Notes: a model not told the origin generated them from the sequence alone. Counted from the first letter of the stretch, positions 1 through 6,098 are shown. The stretch: 8,320 nt of DNA from Actinomycetes bacterium (GCA_023417265.1 JAEZFY010000100.1:1-8320); one strand, 5' to 3'. Made by a program: numbers and translations.

Positions 1-312
1 CGGTTCCCGTGGCGCGGCCTGGCGGTGGCGACGGCCCTCGCCGTGGTGGTGGTCGTCGCCGCCAGCCTGTTCGTCGAGCCGGCCCCACCGCCGCCACCCG
101 ACGGGATCTTGCGGCCCGGCTCGTGCGTGACGATCGAACCCAACGGCGACGCCCGCGAGGCGGCGTGCCGGCCGACCGACGACGCGGCGGGCGACATCGT
201 CGTCGAGGTCGTCGTGCCGTTCGGCGCGGCGTGCCCGTTCGGCACCGCCCCCCATCGCGATCACCAGGGGCAGGGCACCGCCTGTCTCGTGTTCCCCGTC
301 GGGCGGCGCTAG
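1..312 (+). CDS. LppU/SCO3897-like membrane-anchored exported protein (5' end outside window)
   Basis: The reading frame is open to the window edge, so the N-terminus is missing; about 103 residues are visible before the TAG stop. A hydrophobic segment near visible residues 7-25, rich in Ala and Val, is followed by a Pro-rich linker and a small soluble domain, which fits a single-pass membrane anchor with an extracytoplasmic C-terminus. The domain has four cysteines in the order GSCV, AACR, AACPFG and TACLVF. From memory, this spacing, with a GxC start, a CP-(F/A)G motif and a final CLV, is that of the actinobacterial LppU/SCO3897 family, whose function is unknown; the cysteines could form two disulfides outside the cell. 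It converges on the next gene, sharing the four bases CTAG between the two stop codons. A GTG at 25 is a possible internal start, but it would cut into the hydrophobic segment. Confidence is good that the frame is real and moderate for the family. Confidence 0.65.
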   Translation, partial: RFPWRGLAVATALAVVVVVAASLFVEPAPPPPPDGILRPGSCVTIEPNGDAREAACRPTDDAAGDIVVEVVVPFGAACPFGTAPHRDHQGQGTACLVFPVGRR

Positions 313-2249
313 CAGGCGCTGGCCGGTTCGGCGACGACCGCCAGGGTGGTGTTGACGCGCTCGACGATCTCGGCGTTGGCGGCGACCGCGGCATCGATCG
401 CGGCGGTCGGCTCGAGACGTCCCTCACCGGTCAGCACCGGCAGCAGCGCCCCGGCCACCAGGCGGTACGCGGCCTCGGCGTCGGTGGCCGCGGCGGCGGC
501 CAGCGCGGCAACGTCGGGCGGGAGGCCGCTGGCGTCGATCGGCCGTCCGGCGAGGTCGGCCGCGGCGGCGGCGATCACGGCGTCGATCTCGGCGGCGAGA
601 TCCGGGGCGAGCGCGCTGTGGCGGCTGATCACGCAACCCGGCCCGCCGTAGCGCAGGGCCTCGACCCGCTCGTATTGGAAGACGCGCACCCGCTCGCCGC
701 CGTCGGCACGGCGGCTCGGCCCGTATTGGCGGAGGTATCCCTCGTGGTCGAGGCGGACATCGACGCCGTGCTCGGCGAGACGCATGATCACGGCCGAGCT
801 GTACGGCTCGAACACGAGGAAGTTGTCGACGTCGTACACCACCGGCCCACCCGGCTCGAACCGGTCGAGATCGGCGAACACCGGCCGCAGCGTGTCGGCG
901 GCGCGGCGATCGCCGACCGGCCCGAGGGCGTGCGCCTTGAAGCCGACGTTCCACGCCGCGAGGGCGACGACGAGTGCGATCAGCACGGCGTCGAGGCGTA
1001 CCGGGAGGACGACCCGGCCGCGCAGCCGCTCGGCGACCCCCCACACGATCGCGACGTGCACGATCGCCGCCATCGCGAAGATCCAGCGCACCTGATGGCT
1101 CCCCAGGCCGGTCACCCCCACCACCTGCACCGCCAAGGTGGTGAGCGCCACGACCACGAGCAGCAAGGCCACCCCCGCGGTCCAGCGGGCCGGGCGCTGG
1201 GACGCGTCGCGAAGGCTGGCGACGAGCCAGGCGAGCACGGCCACCACCGCAGCCACGCCGAGCGCGGCGAGTCCCAACGCGGGGAGCCCGGGGATGCGGA
1301 ACACAGTGCCGGTCGGCGTGGATTCGAGCGGCGCTGCGGGAACCGCGTCGGCGAAGCCCCAACGCGTCCAGCCCGGCGGCACGACGAGCACGGCGCCGAG
1401 CAGGCGCACCGCATTCGCGGTACCGATCGTGTGCTCGCCGCCGCCGGCGCTCGACGCCAACCTCGCGAGGTTGCCGCGCCCCTCACCGAAGAGCTGCTCC
1501 CAGAGGGGTTGCGCCCAGGCAACCACCGCGACGGCGGCGACCCAGAGCTGCCCCCGCCGGTCGCGCCGCGCCGCCGGGTCGCGGACGGCGGTGACGAGCA
1601 CCAGGGCGAACAGGGCAGCGGCCACGTAGGCGTAGCCGATGTGGGTCTGCACGACCAGCGAGAGCACCCCGATCCAGAGCGGAGCGAGGGCGCGGTCGCC
1701 GGCGGCGACGGCCACCGTGAGCACGACCACCAGCGTGAACGGCAGCAGGAGCGCGTGTGGCTGCCAGATGTCGTACAGCAGTTCACTGCCCATCGACCAG
1801 GTCAGCGCGCCGACGAGCACGAGCAACCAGCGCTCGGCCCGCCACCCGCCGAGCCGGGCGCCCACGAGGGCGACACCGAGCGCCGCTGCGGCGTTGACCG
1901 CGCCGACCCCCACCGCAACTCCCGCGGCGTACCCGAACGGTCGCCCGATCAGCCACATGAACGGAGCCAGTACGTCGTCGTACAACGGGCCCGGGTTGTT
2001 GACGTCGGTACCGAGCGCCAGCGAGGCCGAGGTCCACGAACCGAGCAGCGGGTGGTGCCGGGTGAACACGTCGGCGGCGCGCAGCGTCAACAGGGCGTCG
2101 TCGCCGATCGGAAACCAGCCGCGCCCGAGCGCGCGCACCACCGCCACCACGATCGGCACGAGCGGCACCGCCCGCAGCGCCCACCGCCACGCGGCGGGCG
2201 GCCCCTCGCCGGTTCGGGTCGGGTCGGGGACGCGGACGGATTCGGTCAT
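309..2249 (-). CDS. Polytopic membrane glycosyltransferase-like protein (GT-C/GT39 type)
   Basis: This 646-residue protein has about ten to twelve hydrophobic segments, the first at residues 26-41 and the last ending near 440, then a soluble C-terminal part of about 206 residues. Just after the first membrane segment comes an acidic pair, D50-D51 (motif FPIGDD), and a loop with NNPGPLYDD at 84-92. An acidic motif in the first extracytoplasmic loop is the usual catalytic mark of GT-C enzymes, which use polyprenyl-phosphate sugars. I recognise the architecture but cannot name the acceptor or sugar. The C-terminal part contains VVYDVDNFLVF, then an Ala-rich, probably helical stretch. I chose the ATG at 2249 because GGGGGAG lies 9 nt upstream. 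An alternative ATG at 2321 (670 residues, GGAGAG 4 nt upstream) would abut the methyltransferase start. Divergent neighbours are a methyltransferase and a GT2 enzyme, supporting a role in envelope glycan or glycolipid synthesis. The plus strand is also open across this gene, an effect of high GC. Confidence 0.75.
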   Translation of the reverse strand: MTESVRVPDPTRTGEGPPAAWRWALRAVPLVPIVVAVVRALGRGWFPIGDDALLTLRAADVFTRHHPLLGSWTSASLALGTDVNNPGPLYDDVLAPFMWLIGRPFGYAAGVAVGVGAVNAAAALGVALVGARLGGWRAERWLLVLVGALTWSMGSELLYDIWQPHALLLPFTLVVVLTVAVAAGDRALAPLWIGVLSLVVQTHIGYAYVAAALFALVLVTAVRDPAARRDRRGQLWVAAVAVVAWAQPLWEQLFGEGRGNLARLASSAGGGEHTIGTANAVRLLGAVLVVPPGWTRWGFADAVPAAPLESTPTGTVFRIPGLPALGLAALGVAAVVAVLAWLVASLRDASQRPARWTAGVALLLVVVALTTLAVQVVGVTGLGSHQVRWIFAMAAIVHVAIVWGVAERLRGRVVLPVRLDAVLIALVVALAAWNVGFKAHALGPVGDRRAADTLRPVFADLDRFEPGGPVVYDVDNFLVFEPYSSAVIMRLAEHGVDVRLDHEGYLRQYGPSRRADGGERVRVFQYERVEALRYGGPGCVISRHSALAPDLAAEIDAVIAAAAADLAGRPIDASGLPPDVAALAAAAATDAEAAYRLVAGALLPVLTGEGRLEPTAAIDAAVAANAEIVERVNTTLAVVAEPASAC

Positions 2250-2319
2250 CTCGGGGCGCTCCCCCGCGGCCGCACGGTCACCGGGGCGGGCGAGCGGCCA
2301 GACTGTAGCCTCCGCCGCC
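2250..2319. promoter_or_regulatory. Divergent promoter region between the GT-C gene and the methyltransferase
   Basis: This 70-base gap separates two divergent genes if the 2249 start is right. On the plus strand TAGCCT at 2306-2311 fits the loose actinobacterial -10 pattern TANNNT and ends 8 nt before the ATG at 2320. That spacing would give a leaderless methyltransferase mRNA, in keeping with the lack of a clear ribosome binding site there. No good -35 hexamer is visible. The minus-strand ribosome binding site GGGGGAG is at 2259-2265. The -10 call is tentative. Confidence 0.35.
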
Positions 2320-3066
2320 ATGGATCTCTCCGAGCGTCGGTGTGGCGAGAGCGCCGCCCGTCACCCGTGGGAGATCGAACGCTTGCGCGCCTACCGGCGG
2401 GTGTTGGCCGACCACGGGGCACTGTCCGCCCGGCGCATCCTCGACGTCGGTGCCGGCGACGGCTGGTTCGCCGAGACCCTGATCAGCGACCTTCCCCACG
2501 TCGAGCAAGTCGTGTGCTGGGACGTCAACTACGACGTCGACGAGCTCGTCACCACCGACCCACGGGTCGCCCGCACGCGAACCGCCCCCGCCCCGGGGTT
2601 CGACCTCGTGCTCGTGCTCGACGTCCTCGAACACGTCGACGATCCGGACCGCTTCGTCACCGACCAGCTGTGTCCGGTCAGCGGGCCCGGCACGCCGGTG
2701 CTCGTCGCCGTGCCGGCCCACCCGGGCCTGTTCGGCGAGCACGACCGGGCGCTCGGCCATCACCGGCGCTACACGATCACCGGGCTGATCGAGCAGGTGT
2801 CGCCGTGGATCGACGTCGTCGACCACGGGCCCCTGTTCACCGGGCTGGTGCCCTTGCGGGCCGCTGCGGTCGCCGCCGAACGGGTGCGCCACCAGCCTCG
2901 TGCCACCACCGATCCGCACGGGGTCGGCGGGTGGAACCGCGGCCCGGTGGCCACCCGGATGGTGCGCGCGCCGCTCGCCTTCGATTCGGCCGTGACCCGG
3001 CGGATCGGCCCGTTGCGGCGCCGGGTCACCGGGCTGTCGCACTGGGCGTACGGATACACGCGGTGA
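2320..3066 (+). CDS. Class I SAM-dependent methyltransferase
   Basis: The protein has 248 residues and a class I (Rossmann) methyltransferase core. Motif I, which binds S-adenosylmethionine, is ILDVGAGDG at 40-48; an acidic residue follows strand 2 (D68), and DVLEHVDD at 101-108 is the post-I/motif II signature seen in Methyltransf_11/UbiG-type enzymes. A second conserved-looking block, VPAHPGLFGEHDRALGH at 131-147 with RRY just after, is typical of methyltransferases beside glycosyltransferase genes, and probably shapes the acceptor site. No signal peptide or membrane segment is seen, so it should be cytoplasmic. The ATG lies inside CCATGG, and no Shine-Dalgarno sequence precedes it, so a leaderless transcript is likely. 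Its stop overlaps the GTG of the next gene (GTGA), so the two are translationally coupled. The methyl acceptor (sugar, lipid or other) is not identifiable. Confidence 0.85.
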   Translation: MDLSERRCGESAARHPWEIERLRAYRRVLADHGALSARRILDVGAGDGWFAETLISDLPHVEQVVCWDVNYDVDELVTTDPRVARTRTAPAPGFDLVLVLDVLEHVDDPDRFVTDQLCPVSGPGTPVLVAVPAHPGLFGEHDRALGHHRRYTITGLIEQVSPWIDVVDHGPLFTGLVPLRAAAVAAERVRHQPRATTDPHGVGGWNRGPVATRMVRAPLAFDSAVTRRIGPLRRRVTGLSHWAYGYTR

Positions 3067-3797
3067 GCGTCGCCGTCGTCGTCCCGTGCTTCGACGAGGC
3101 GGAACGGCTCGACCTCACCGGGCTGGCCGAGCTCGCCCGCTTCGCCGATCTGGTGGTGTTCGTCGACGACGGCTCCAGCGATGCCACGCCACTCCACCTC
3201 GATCTGTTCGCGGCCACGTGCGCCAACGTCGAAGTGGTGCACTTGCCGCACAACGTCGGCAAAGCAGAAGCGGTCCGCGCCGGCCTCAACCACATCGGCG
3301 ACCGAGCCACGGTGGTCGGCTACTTCGATGCCGACCTCGCCACACCGGTGAGCGAGTTGGTGCGGATGGCAGCGGTGCTCGCCGAGCGGCCCGGCTGCGA
3401 AGCCGTGCTCGCCAGCCGCGTGGCGCTGCTCGGCCACGCGGTACAGCGCCGCGCGATCCGCCACTACCTGGGGCGTCTCTACGCGACCGCCGCCAGCATC
3501 GTGCTTGCCGTGCCGGTGTACGACACCCAATGCGGGGCCAAGCTGTTCCGCAACGGGTCGACGTTGGTCGCCGCCCTGGCCGAGCCGTTCCCGGACCGCT
3601 GGTCGTTCGACGTCGAGTTGCTCGGTCGGCTCCTACGTCCTCGGCACGGCGTCCCCGCGGTGGCACCCGACGCACTCGTCGAGATGCCACTCACGGCATG
3701 GCGCGATGTCGCCGGCTCGAAGCTCGGGGTCGGATCTGGTGTCCGGGCGCTCGCCGCCTTGGCCGGCGTCCGCCGGCGGATGCACCGCCGCGGCTGA
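3063..3797 (+). CDS. GT2 family glycosyltransferase, Alg5/DPM1-like (polyprenyl-phosphate sugar synthase candidate)
   Basis: This 244-residue protein opens with a GT-A nucleotide-sugar binding fold: VVVPCFDEAERL at 5-16, VDDGSSDAT at 34-42, and the metal-binding DxD as FDADLATP at 88-95. Later blocks YDTQCGAKLF at 153-162 and RWSFDVELL at 179-187 match, from memory, the dolichyl-phosphate glucosyltransferase (Alg5) pattern (DTQCG.KLF, then FDVE). Family members transfer a sugar from a nucleotide donor to a polyprenyl phosphate at the inner membrane face. No membrane helix is evident, so membrane contact would be peripheral. The GTG start overlaps the methyltransferase stop by four bases, implying coupled translation. 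The divergent GT-C protein is the natural consumer of such a lipid-linked sugar; this link is inference. It ends seven bases before the stop of the convergent DUF5709-like gene. Confidence 0.85.
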   Translation: MSVAVVVPCFDEAERLDLTGLAELARFADLVVFVDDGSSDATPLHLDLFAATCANVEVVHLPHNVGKAEAVRAGLNHIGDRATVVGYFDADLATPVSELVRMAAVLAERPGCEAVLASRVALLGHAVQRRAIRHYLGRLYATAASIVLAVPVYDTQCGAKLFRNGSTLVAALAEPFPDRWSFDVELLGRLLRPRHGVPAVAPDALVEMPLTAWRDVAGSKLGVGSGVRALAALAGVRRRMHRRG

Positions 3798-3804
3798 CCC
3801 GCCG

Positions 3805-4155
3805 CTACGCGCCGGGCTCGTCGACGATCCGCACCGCAGCCCCTTCCGCCGACGGTTCGGGCGGCCCGACCGCGTCGGCGATCAGGCGCTGCTCGACGTC
3901 ACGTCCACCGTCGTCGGGATCGACGAGCTGGGCGACGTCGACGAGTGCCGCGTCCTCGGCCCACTCCGGGTCGAAGGTCTCCTCGCGGAGCGCGTCGATC
4001 GGTTCGTAGCGCTCGTCGCGCTCGGCGTACGACTCGGGAACCGCCGGATTCTCCTCGACACCGAGCGGACGGTCGGGCGGGTACGCCTGGCCGGCGGCGA
4101 CGACTTCCTCGTCGAGTGCCTCGGCGCCGTCCTGGGGATCGTGTGCGTCGCTCAT
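3805..4155 (-). CDS. Acidic DUF5709-like protein
   Basis: The product is 116 residues, strongly acidic and Pro-rich, without a membrane segment or signal peptide, and probably partly disordered. It contains AYPPDRPLGVE at 24-34, PIDALREETFDPEW at 52-65, and a C-terminal LVDPDDGGRDVEQRLIADAVG at 77-97, followed by SAEGAAVRI. This layout (a PPDRP motif, a repeated Glu/Arg core, then LVDPD with an SAEEAA-like end) resembles the actinobacterial DUF5709 family as I remember it; the family has no known function. GAGGAGA lies 5 nt upstream of the ATG, a strong ribosome binding site that supports this start. It is divergent from the small His/Asp-rich gene and convergent with the GT2 gene. The gene call is good; the family assignment is moderate. 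Confidence 0.65.
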   Translation of the reverse strand: MSDAHDPQDGAEALDEEVVAAGQAYPPDRPLGVEENPAVPESYAERDERYEPIDALREETFDPEWAEDAALVDVAQLVDPDDGGRDVEQRLIADAVGPPEPSAEGAAVRIVDEPGA

Positions 4156-4279
4156 GCTGGTCTCCTCGGCGTGTTCCCGGCGGCCGATCCGCCGGTCCGC
4201 CCCGGGAGTACCCAGGCGTGGGTCCGGTCATGCCACGCCGGTCGCGTGTCGCCGTGACGGCCAGCGGGTACTCCGGGCC
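4156..4279. promoter_or_regulatory. Divergent intergenic region with inverted repeats
   Basis: This 124-base gap should hold promoters for both flanking genes, but I see no convincing -10/-35 pair. It contains a 9-bp perfect inverted repeat, GGAGTACCC at 4205-4213 and GGGTACTCC at 4266-4274, with two further pairs outside a one-base mismatch. A small hairpin, ACCCA-GGCG-TGGGT, sits at 4210-4223. The right arm of the long repeat lies directly before the ATG at 4280, so it could pair with the left arm in the plus transcript and hide the start. It could instead be a pair of regulator half-sites. Confidence 0.3.
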
Positions 4280-4573
4280 ATGCAGCACCACGACCACGAC
4301 CCCGACCACGACCACGACCGCGGCGGCCCTGAACGCGCCGTCGACAACGCGACCAGCGATCACCTGCTCGACGGGTCGCTGCGCGACGCGCACGGCGAGG
4401 TGTCTCCCGATCCCGAGCTCGATGGCTCGGGCAACGGCGAACCCGATCCGCGCGTCACCGCCGCCCACCGCCACCAGGCCGACGCCGTCGAAGAAGGAGA
4501 TCGCCAAGCCACGGGCGGCGCGCTCGGCGAAACCGACACCGACGGACCCAGCGGCGAGGCGGCCGGGCGATGA
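4280..4573 (+). CDS. Small His/Asp-rich acidic protein
   Basis: The 97-residue product begins MQHHDHDPDHDHD: five His and five Asp within thirteen residues, a possible metal-binding patch. The remainder is acidic and low in hydrophobic residues, so it looks soluble and largely disordered. I do not recognise a family. The start at 4280 is favoured because the upstream extension (to 4154) is Arg/Ser-rich and non-coding in character; no clear ribosome binding site is seen. Its TGA overlaps the ATG of the next gene (ATGA), so the two are coupled. The reverse strand is also open here, but its reading is Val/Gly/Ala filler opposite the acidic codons; the plus frame has typical GC-rich third positions and sensible neighbours. 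Metal binding is inference from composition alone. Confidence 0.6.
   Translation: MQHHDHDPDHDHDRGGPERAVDNATSDHLLDGSLRDAHGEVSPDPELDGSGNGEPDPRVTAAHRHQADAVEEGDRQATGGALGETDTDGPSGEAAGR
4289..4318 (+). repeat. CAC-GAC codon repeat encoding the His/Asp patch
   Basis: Five units of the hexanucleotide CACGAC (one degenerate, CCCGAC) run in frame and encode alternating His-Asp, with one Pro-Asp. The repeat could expand or contract by replication slippage, changing the length of the putative metal-binding patch. Confidence 0.6.
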
Positions 4574-4788
4574 GCGCGGCGGCCTGGATCGCCGTGCTGG
4601 CCGGTGGCGCACTGGCGCTCGCCGTCGTGGTGTGGTTCCTCACCACCAGAAAAACCCCGCAGGACGAACCCGGCCGTGCGCCGATCGTCGACCGCCCGGC
4701 CGGACCCGGCGCCGAGTCGCAGCGCGTCGATGAGCGCGGCCCGCTGGCCGGCGGCCCGCACCGACCCGACGAACACGGCGGCCGTTGA
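4570..4788 (+). CDS. Small single-pass membrane protein
   Basis: A 72-residue protein with one strong hydrophobic segment at about residues 5-24, followed directly by TTRKT. The positive residues after the segment suggest the N-terminus faces outside and the tail is cytoplasmic. The remaining 45 residues are Pro/Gly/Arg/Asp-rich and probably disordered. The ATG overlaps the TGA of the His/Asp-rich gene, so it is probably translated by coupling. I do not recognise a family. The tail does not resemble a known enzyme; a small scaffold or accessory subunit is possible but unsupported. Confidence 0.6.
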   Translation: MSAAAWIAVLAGGALALAVVVWFLTTRKTPQDEPGRAPIVDRPAGPGAESQRVDERGPLAGGPHRPDEHGGR

Positions 4789-4812
4789 GCCGCGACGGTC
4801 GGCGCGACGTTT

Positions 4813-4828
4813 GGCGGAACGGTCCGCC
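4813..4828 (+). promoter_or_regulatory. Small perfect hairpin before the ferritin-like gene
   Basis: GGCGGA at 4813-4818 and TCCGCC at 4823-4828 form a 6-bp GC-rich stem with an ACGG loop. It ends 15 nt before the ATG at 4844, near the expected ribosome binding site, of which only a weak GGGGA is seen. It may modulate translation or be a short palindromic operator. Confidence 0.3.
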
Positions 4829-4843
4829 GGGGACTGCCATCGC

Positions 4844-5443
4844 ATGAACGACACACAGCTCCAAGAGTTGTTGTACCAAGCCCTCGAAACCGAGATCGGC
4901 GGGCAGGCCGTGTATCGCACGGCGATCGAATGCGCCGTCAACGACGATCTCCGCGACGAGTGGACGAAGTACCTCGAAGAGACCACCCGCCACGAAGAAA
5001 TCCTGCGCAACCTGTTCTCCGAACTCGGGCTCGACCCGGAAGCGGAGACGCCTGGTCGCATGGTCGTCCGCCACATCGGCGAGTCGCTCGTCAAGGCGAT
5101 GGAGATGGCCCTCAGCTCGGGCACCCCGGAAGCCGCTGAACTGGTCGCCGGCGAGTGCGTGGTCCACGCCGAGACGAAGGACCACCTCAACTGGGAACTC
5201 ATGGAGTTCTGCGCCGAGGCGGCCGACAAGAAGACGGCCGCGGCCCTGACCGCCGCCACCGAGGCCGTCGAGGACGAAGAGGACGAGCACCTGTACCACA
5301 CCAAGGGCTGGACCCGCGAGCTGTGGCTGCAGTCGCTCGGGCTTCCCGCGGCCGTGCCGCCTCCCGAAGAGGAGAAGCACGTCGTCACGGCGATCGGTGC
5401 CGAGCGCGCCGCCAATGCCCGCGACGAGTACGTGAACTCCTGA
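4844..5443 (+). CDS. Ferritin-like di-iron domain protein
   Basis: The 199-residue, mostly helical, acidic protein carries the spaced Glu/His motifs of a four-helix di-iron bundle. Helix A has ALETEIGGQAVY at 13-24 (E15/E17), helix B has EETTRHEE at 45-52, helix C has GECVVHAETKD at 103-113, and helix D has EDEEDEHLYH at 143-152. The two ExxxH-type motifs in helices B and D are the usual iron ligands of the ferritin/rubrerythrin superfamily. There is no rubredoxin Cys4 module, so this is not a full rubrerythrin. The C-terminal 30-40 residues (Pro-Glu rich, then a short helix) are not part of the bundle. No signal peptide is seen. Likely roles are iron oxidation or storage, or oxidative-stress protection; the exact subfamily is uncertain. 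It lies 55 nt after the small membrane protein on the same strand, so co-transcription is possible. The start was chosen where the conserved helix begins; the ribosome binding site is weak. Confidence 0.75.
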   Translation: MNDTQLQELLYQALETEIGGQAVYRTAIECAVNDDLRDEWTKYLEETTRHEEILRNLFSELGLDPEAETPGRMVVRHIGESLVKAMEMALSSGTPEAAELVAGECVVHAETKDHLNWELMEFCAEAADKKTAAALTAATEAVEDEEDEHLYHTKGWTRELWLQSLGLPAAVPPPEEEKHVVTAIGAERAANARDEYVNS

Positions 5444-5471
5444 CCCGCAATTCTTGACAGGGCCCCCGCCC

Positions 5472-5537
5472 GAACCGGTGGCCGGTCCCGTCGAGCGCCT
5501 CAACGACGAGGCGTTCGGCGGAACCGGCCACCGGTTC
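5472..5537 (+). repeat. 66-nt near-perfect inverted repeat (long RNA hairpin)
   Basis: The outer arms are a perfect 15-bp inverted repeat, GAACCGGTGGCCGGT at 5472-5486 and ACCGGCCACCGGTTC at 5523-5537. After one mismatch (C5487/A5522), pairing continues for 14 more positions (5488-5501 with 5508-5521) around a six-base loop, AACGAC. The only non-Watson-Crick positions in that inner stem are T5491/G5518 and G5495/T5514, which are G-U pairs in a plus-strand RNA but A-C clashes in a minus-strand RNA. This favours function in the plus transcript. It begins 28 nt after the ferritin-like stop and ends 42 nt before the phosphatase ATG. No T-tract follows, so it is either an actinobacterial-type terminator without a U-run, a processing or attenuation element, or a palindromic element copy. 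Confidence 0.7.
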
Positions 5538-5543
5538 CGCGTT
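5520..5543 (+). promoter_or_regulatory. Candidate ECF-sigma promoter for the HAD phosphatase gene
   Basis: GGAAC at 5520-5524 and CGTT at 5540-5543 are separated by 15 nt. As remembered, this is the spacing and sequence reported for the mycobacterial SigE/SigH group of ECF promoters. Initiation about 7 nt downstream would leave a leader of roughly 30 nt that includes the AGAGGA ribosome binding site. The -35 element lies in the right arm of the long hairpin. An identical arrangement occurs upstream of the mgtC leader. Confidence 0.4.
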
Positions 5544-5579
5544 GCGGCCACACTGGCGGCGACGAGAGGAACGACCGCG

Positions 5580-6098
5580 ATGACGCACCCGGACAACGAT
5601 CAGGCCGGCGAACGGCCGGTGGCGGTCGTCGACATCGACGGCGTCGTCGCCGACGTCCGCCATCGTCTGCACCACCTGAGCGCCCGCCCGAAGCGATGGG
5701 ACGCGTTCTTCCGCGCGGCCGACGACGACGCCGCGCACCCCGAGGGTCTCGAGGTCGTGGCCACACTGGCCGCCGACCACGAGATCGTGTACGTCACCGG
5801 TCGCCCCGAACATCTGCGCCGCGCCACCGAGGCCTGGCTCATGCGCCACGGGATCGGCGGGCATCGTCTCGTCATGCGCCGCACCAACGATCGCCGCCCG
5901 GCGGCGGTGATGAAGCTTCAGGCCGTGCGTCACCTGGCCGGCGAGCGCACCGTCGCCGTGATCGTCGACGACGACCAGGCGGTGCTCGACGCGTATGCCA
6001 AGGCCGGGTTCACCACGTTCCCGGCCACGTGGGAGGCGCGCCTGCTCGACGAGGCGCGCGCGCTCGCCGACGCCCAGGAGCGCCAGGGCCGCACGTAG
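5580..6098 (+). CDS. HAD phosphatase resembling the T4 PNK 3'-phosphatase domain
   Basis: The protein is 172 residues with the HAD motifs in order. Motif I is VVDIDGVVAD at 16-25 (nucleophile D18, acid/base D20), motif II is YVTGR at 71-75 (T73), the motif III lysine is K112, and motif IV is VIVDDD at 127-132. Between them, TEAWL at 83-87, VMRR at 98-101, and an NDRRP stretch at 103-107 match the phosphatase half of bacteriophage T4 polynucleotide kinase (T..WL, MR, D.R, then K) as I recall it. Members of this group hydrolyse phosphomonoesters; a nucleic acid 3'-phosphate is one possible substrate, but no kinase domain is attached and small-molecule substrates are equally possible. It is cytoplasmic. 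The ATG at 5580 has AGAGGA 9 nt upstream; the frame stays open upstream through the hairpin, but that extension has no ribosome binding site. Confidence 0.8.
   Translation: MTHPDNDQAGERPVAVVDIDGVVADVRHRLHHLSARPKRWDAFFRAADDDAAHPEGLEVVATLAADHEIVYVTGRPEHLRRATEAWLMRHGIGGHRLVMRRTNDRRPAAVMKLQAVRHLAGERTVAVIVDDDQAVLDAYAKAGFTTFPATWEARLLDEARALADAQERQGRT

Noticed and set aside
309..312. CTAG shared by two convergent stop codons
   Set aside because: It is simply tight gene packing, with no evidence of a function for the shared tetranucleotide.
2311..2323. GCCGCCATGG resembles a eukaryotic Kozak sequence
   Set aside because: All gene and spacing features are bacterial; the match is a by-product of high GC around an ATG.
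9..3797. A 1262-codon plus-strand open frame spanning several genes
   Set aside because: Most of it is antisense to the GT-C gene and reads as Arg/Gly/His-rich filler; only its last 245 codons (from GTG 3063) are the real GT2 gene. Long antisense frames are expected at this GC content.
3899..4612. Minus-strand open frame with a Val-rich hydrophobic run
   Set aside because: It is the antisense reading of the acidic His/Asp-rich gene; GAC/CAC codons read backwards as Val. It also overlaps the DUF5709-like gene.
5454..5459. Perfect TTGACA -35-like hexamer after the ferritin-like gene
   Set aside because: No -10 hexamer is found 16-19 nt downstream; that position lies inside the hairpin arm.
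5454..5579. Upstream extension of the HAD phosphatase from a TTG at 5454
   Set aside because: It would translate the hairpin, has no ribosome binding site, and the ATG at 5580 has AGAGGA at proper spacing.
5546..5770. 12-nt direct repeat GGCCACACTGGC (5546-5557 and 5759-5770)
   Set aside because: The second copy is inside the phosphatase coding sequence and flanking bases diverge; likely chance in GC-rich DNA.
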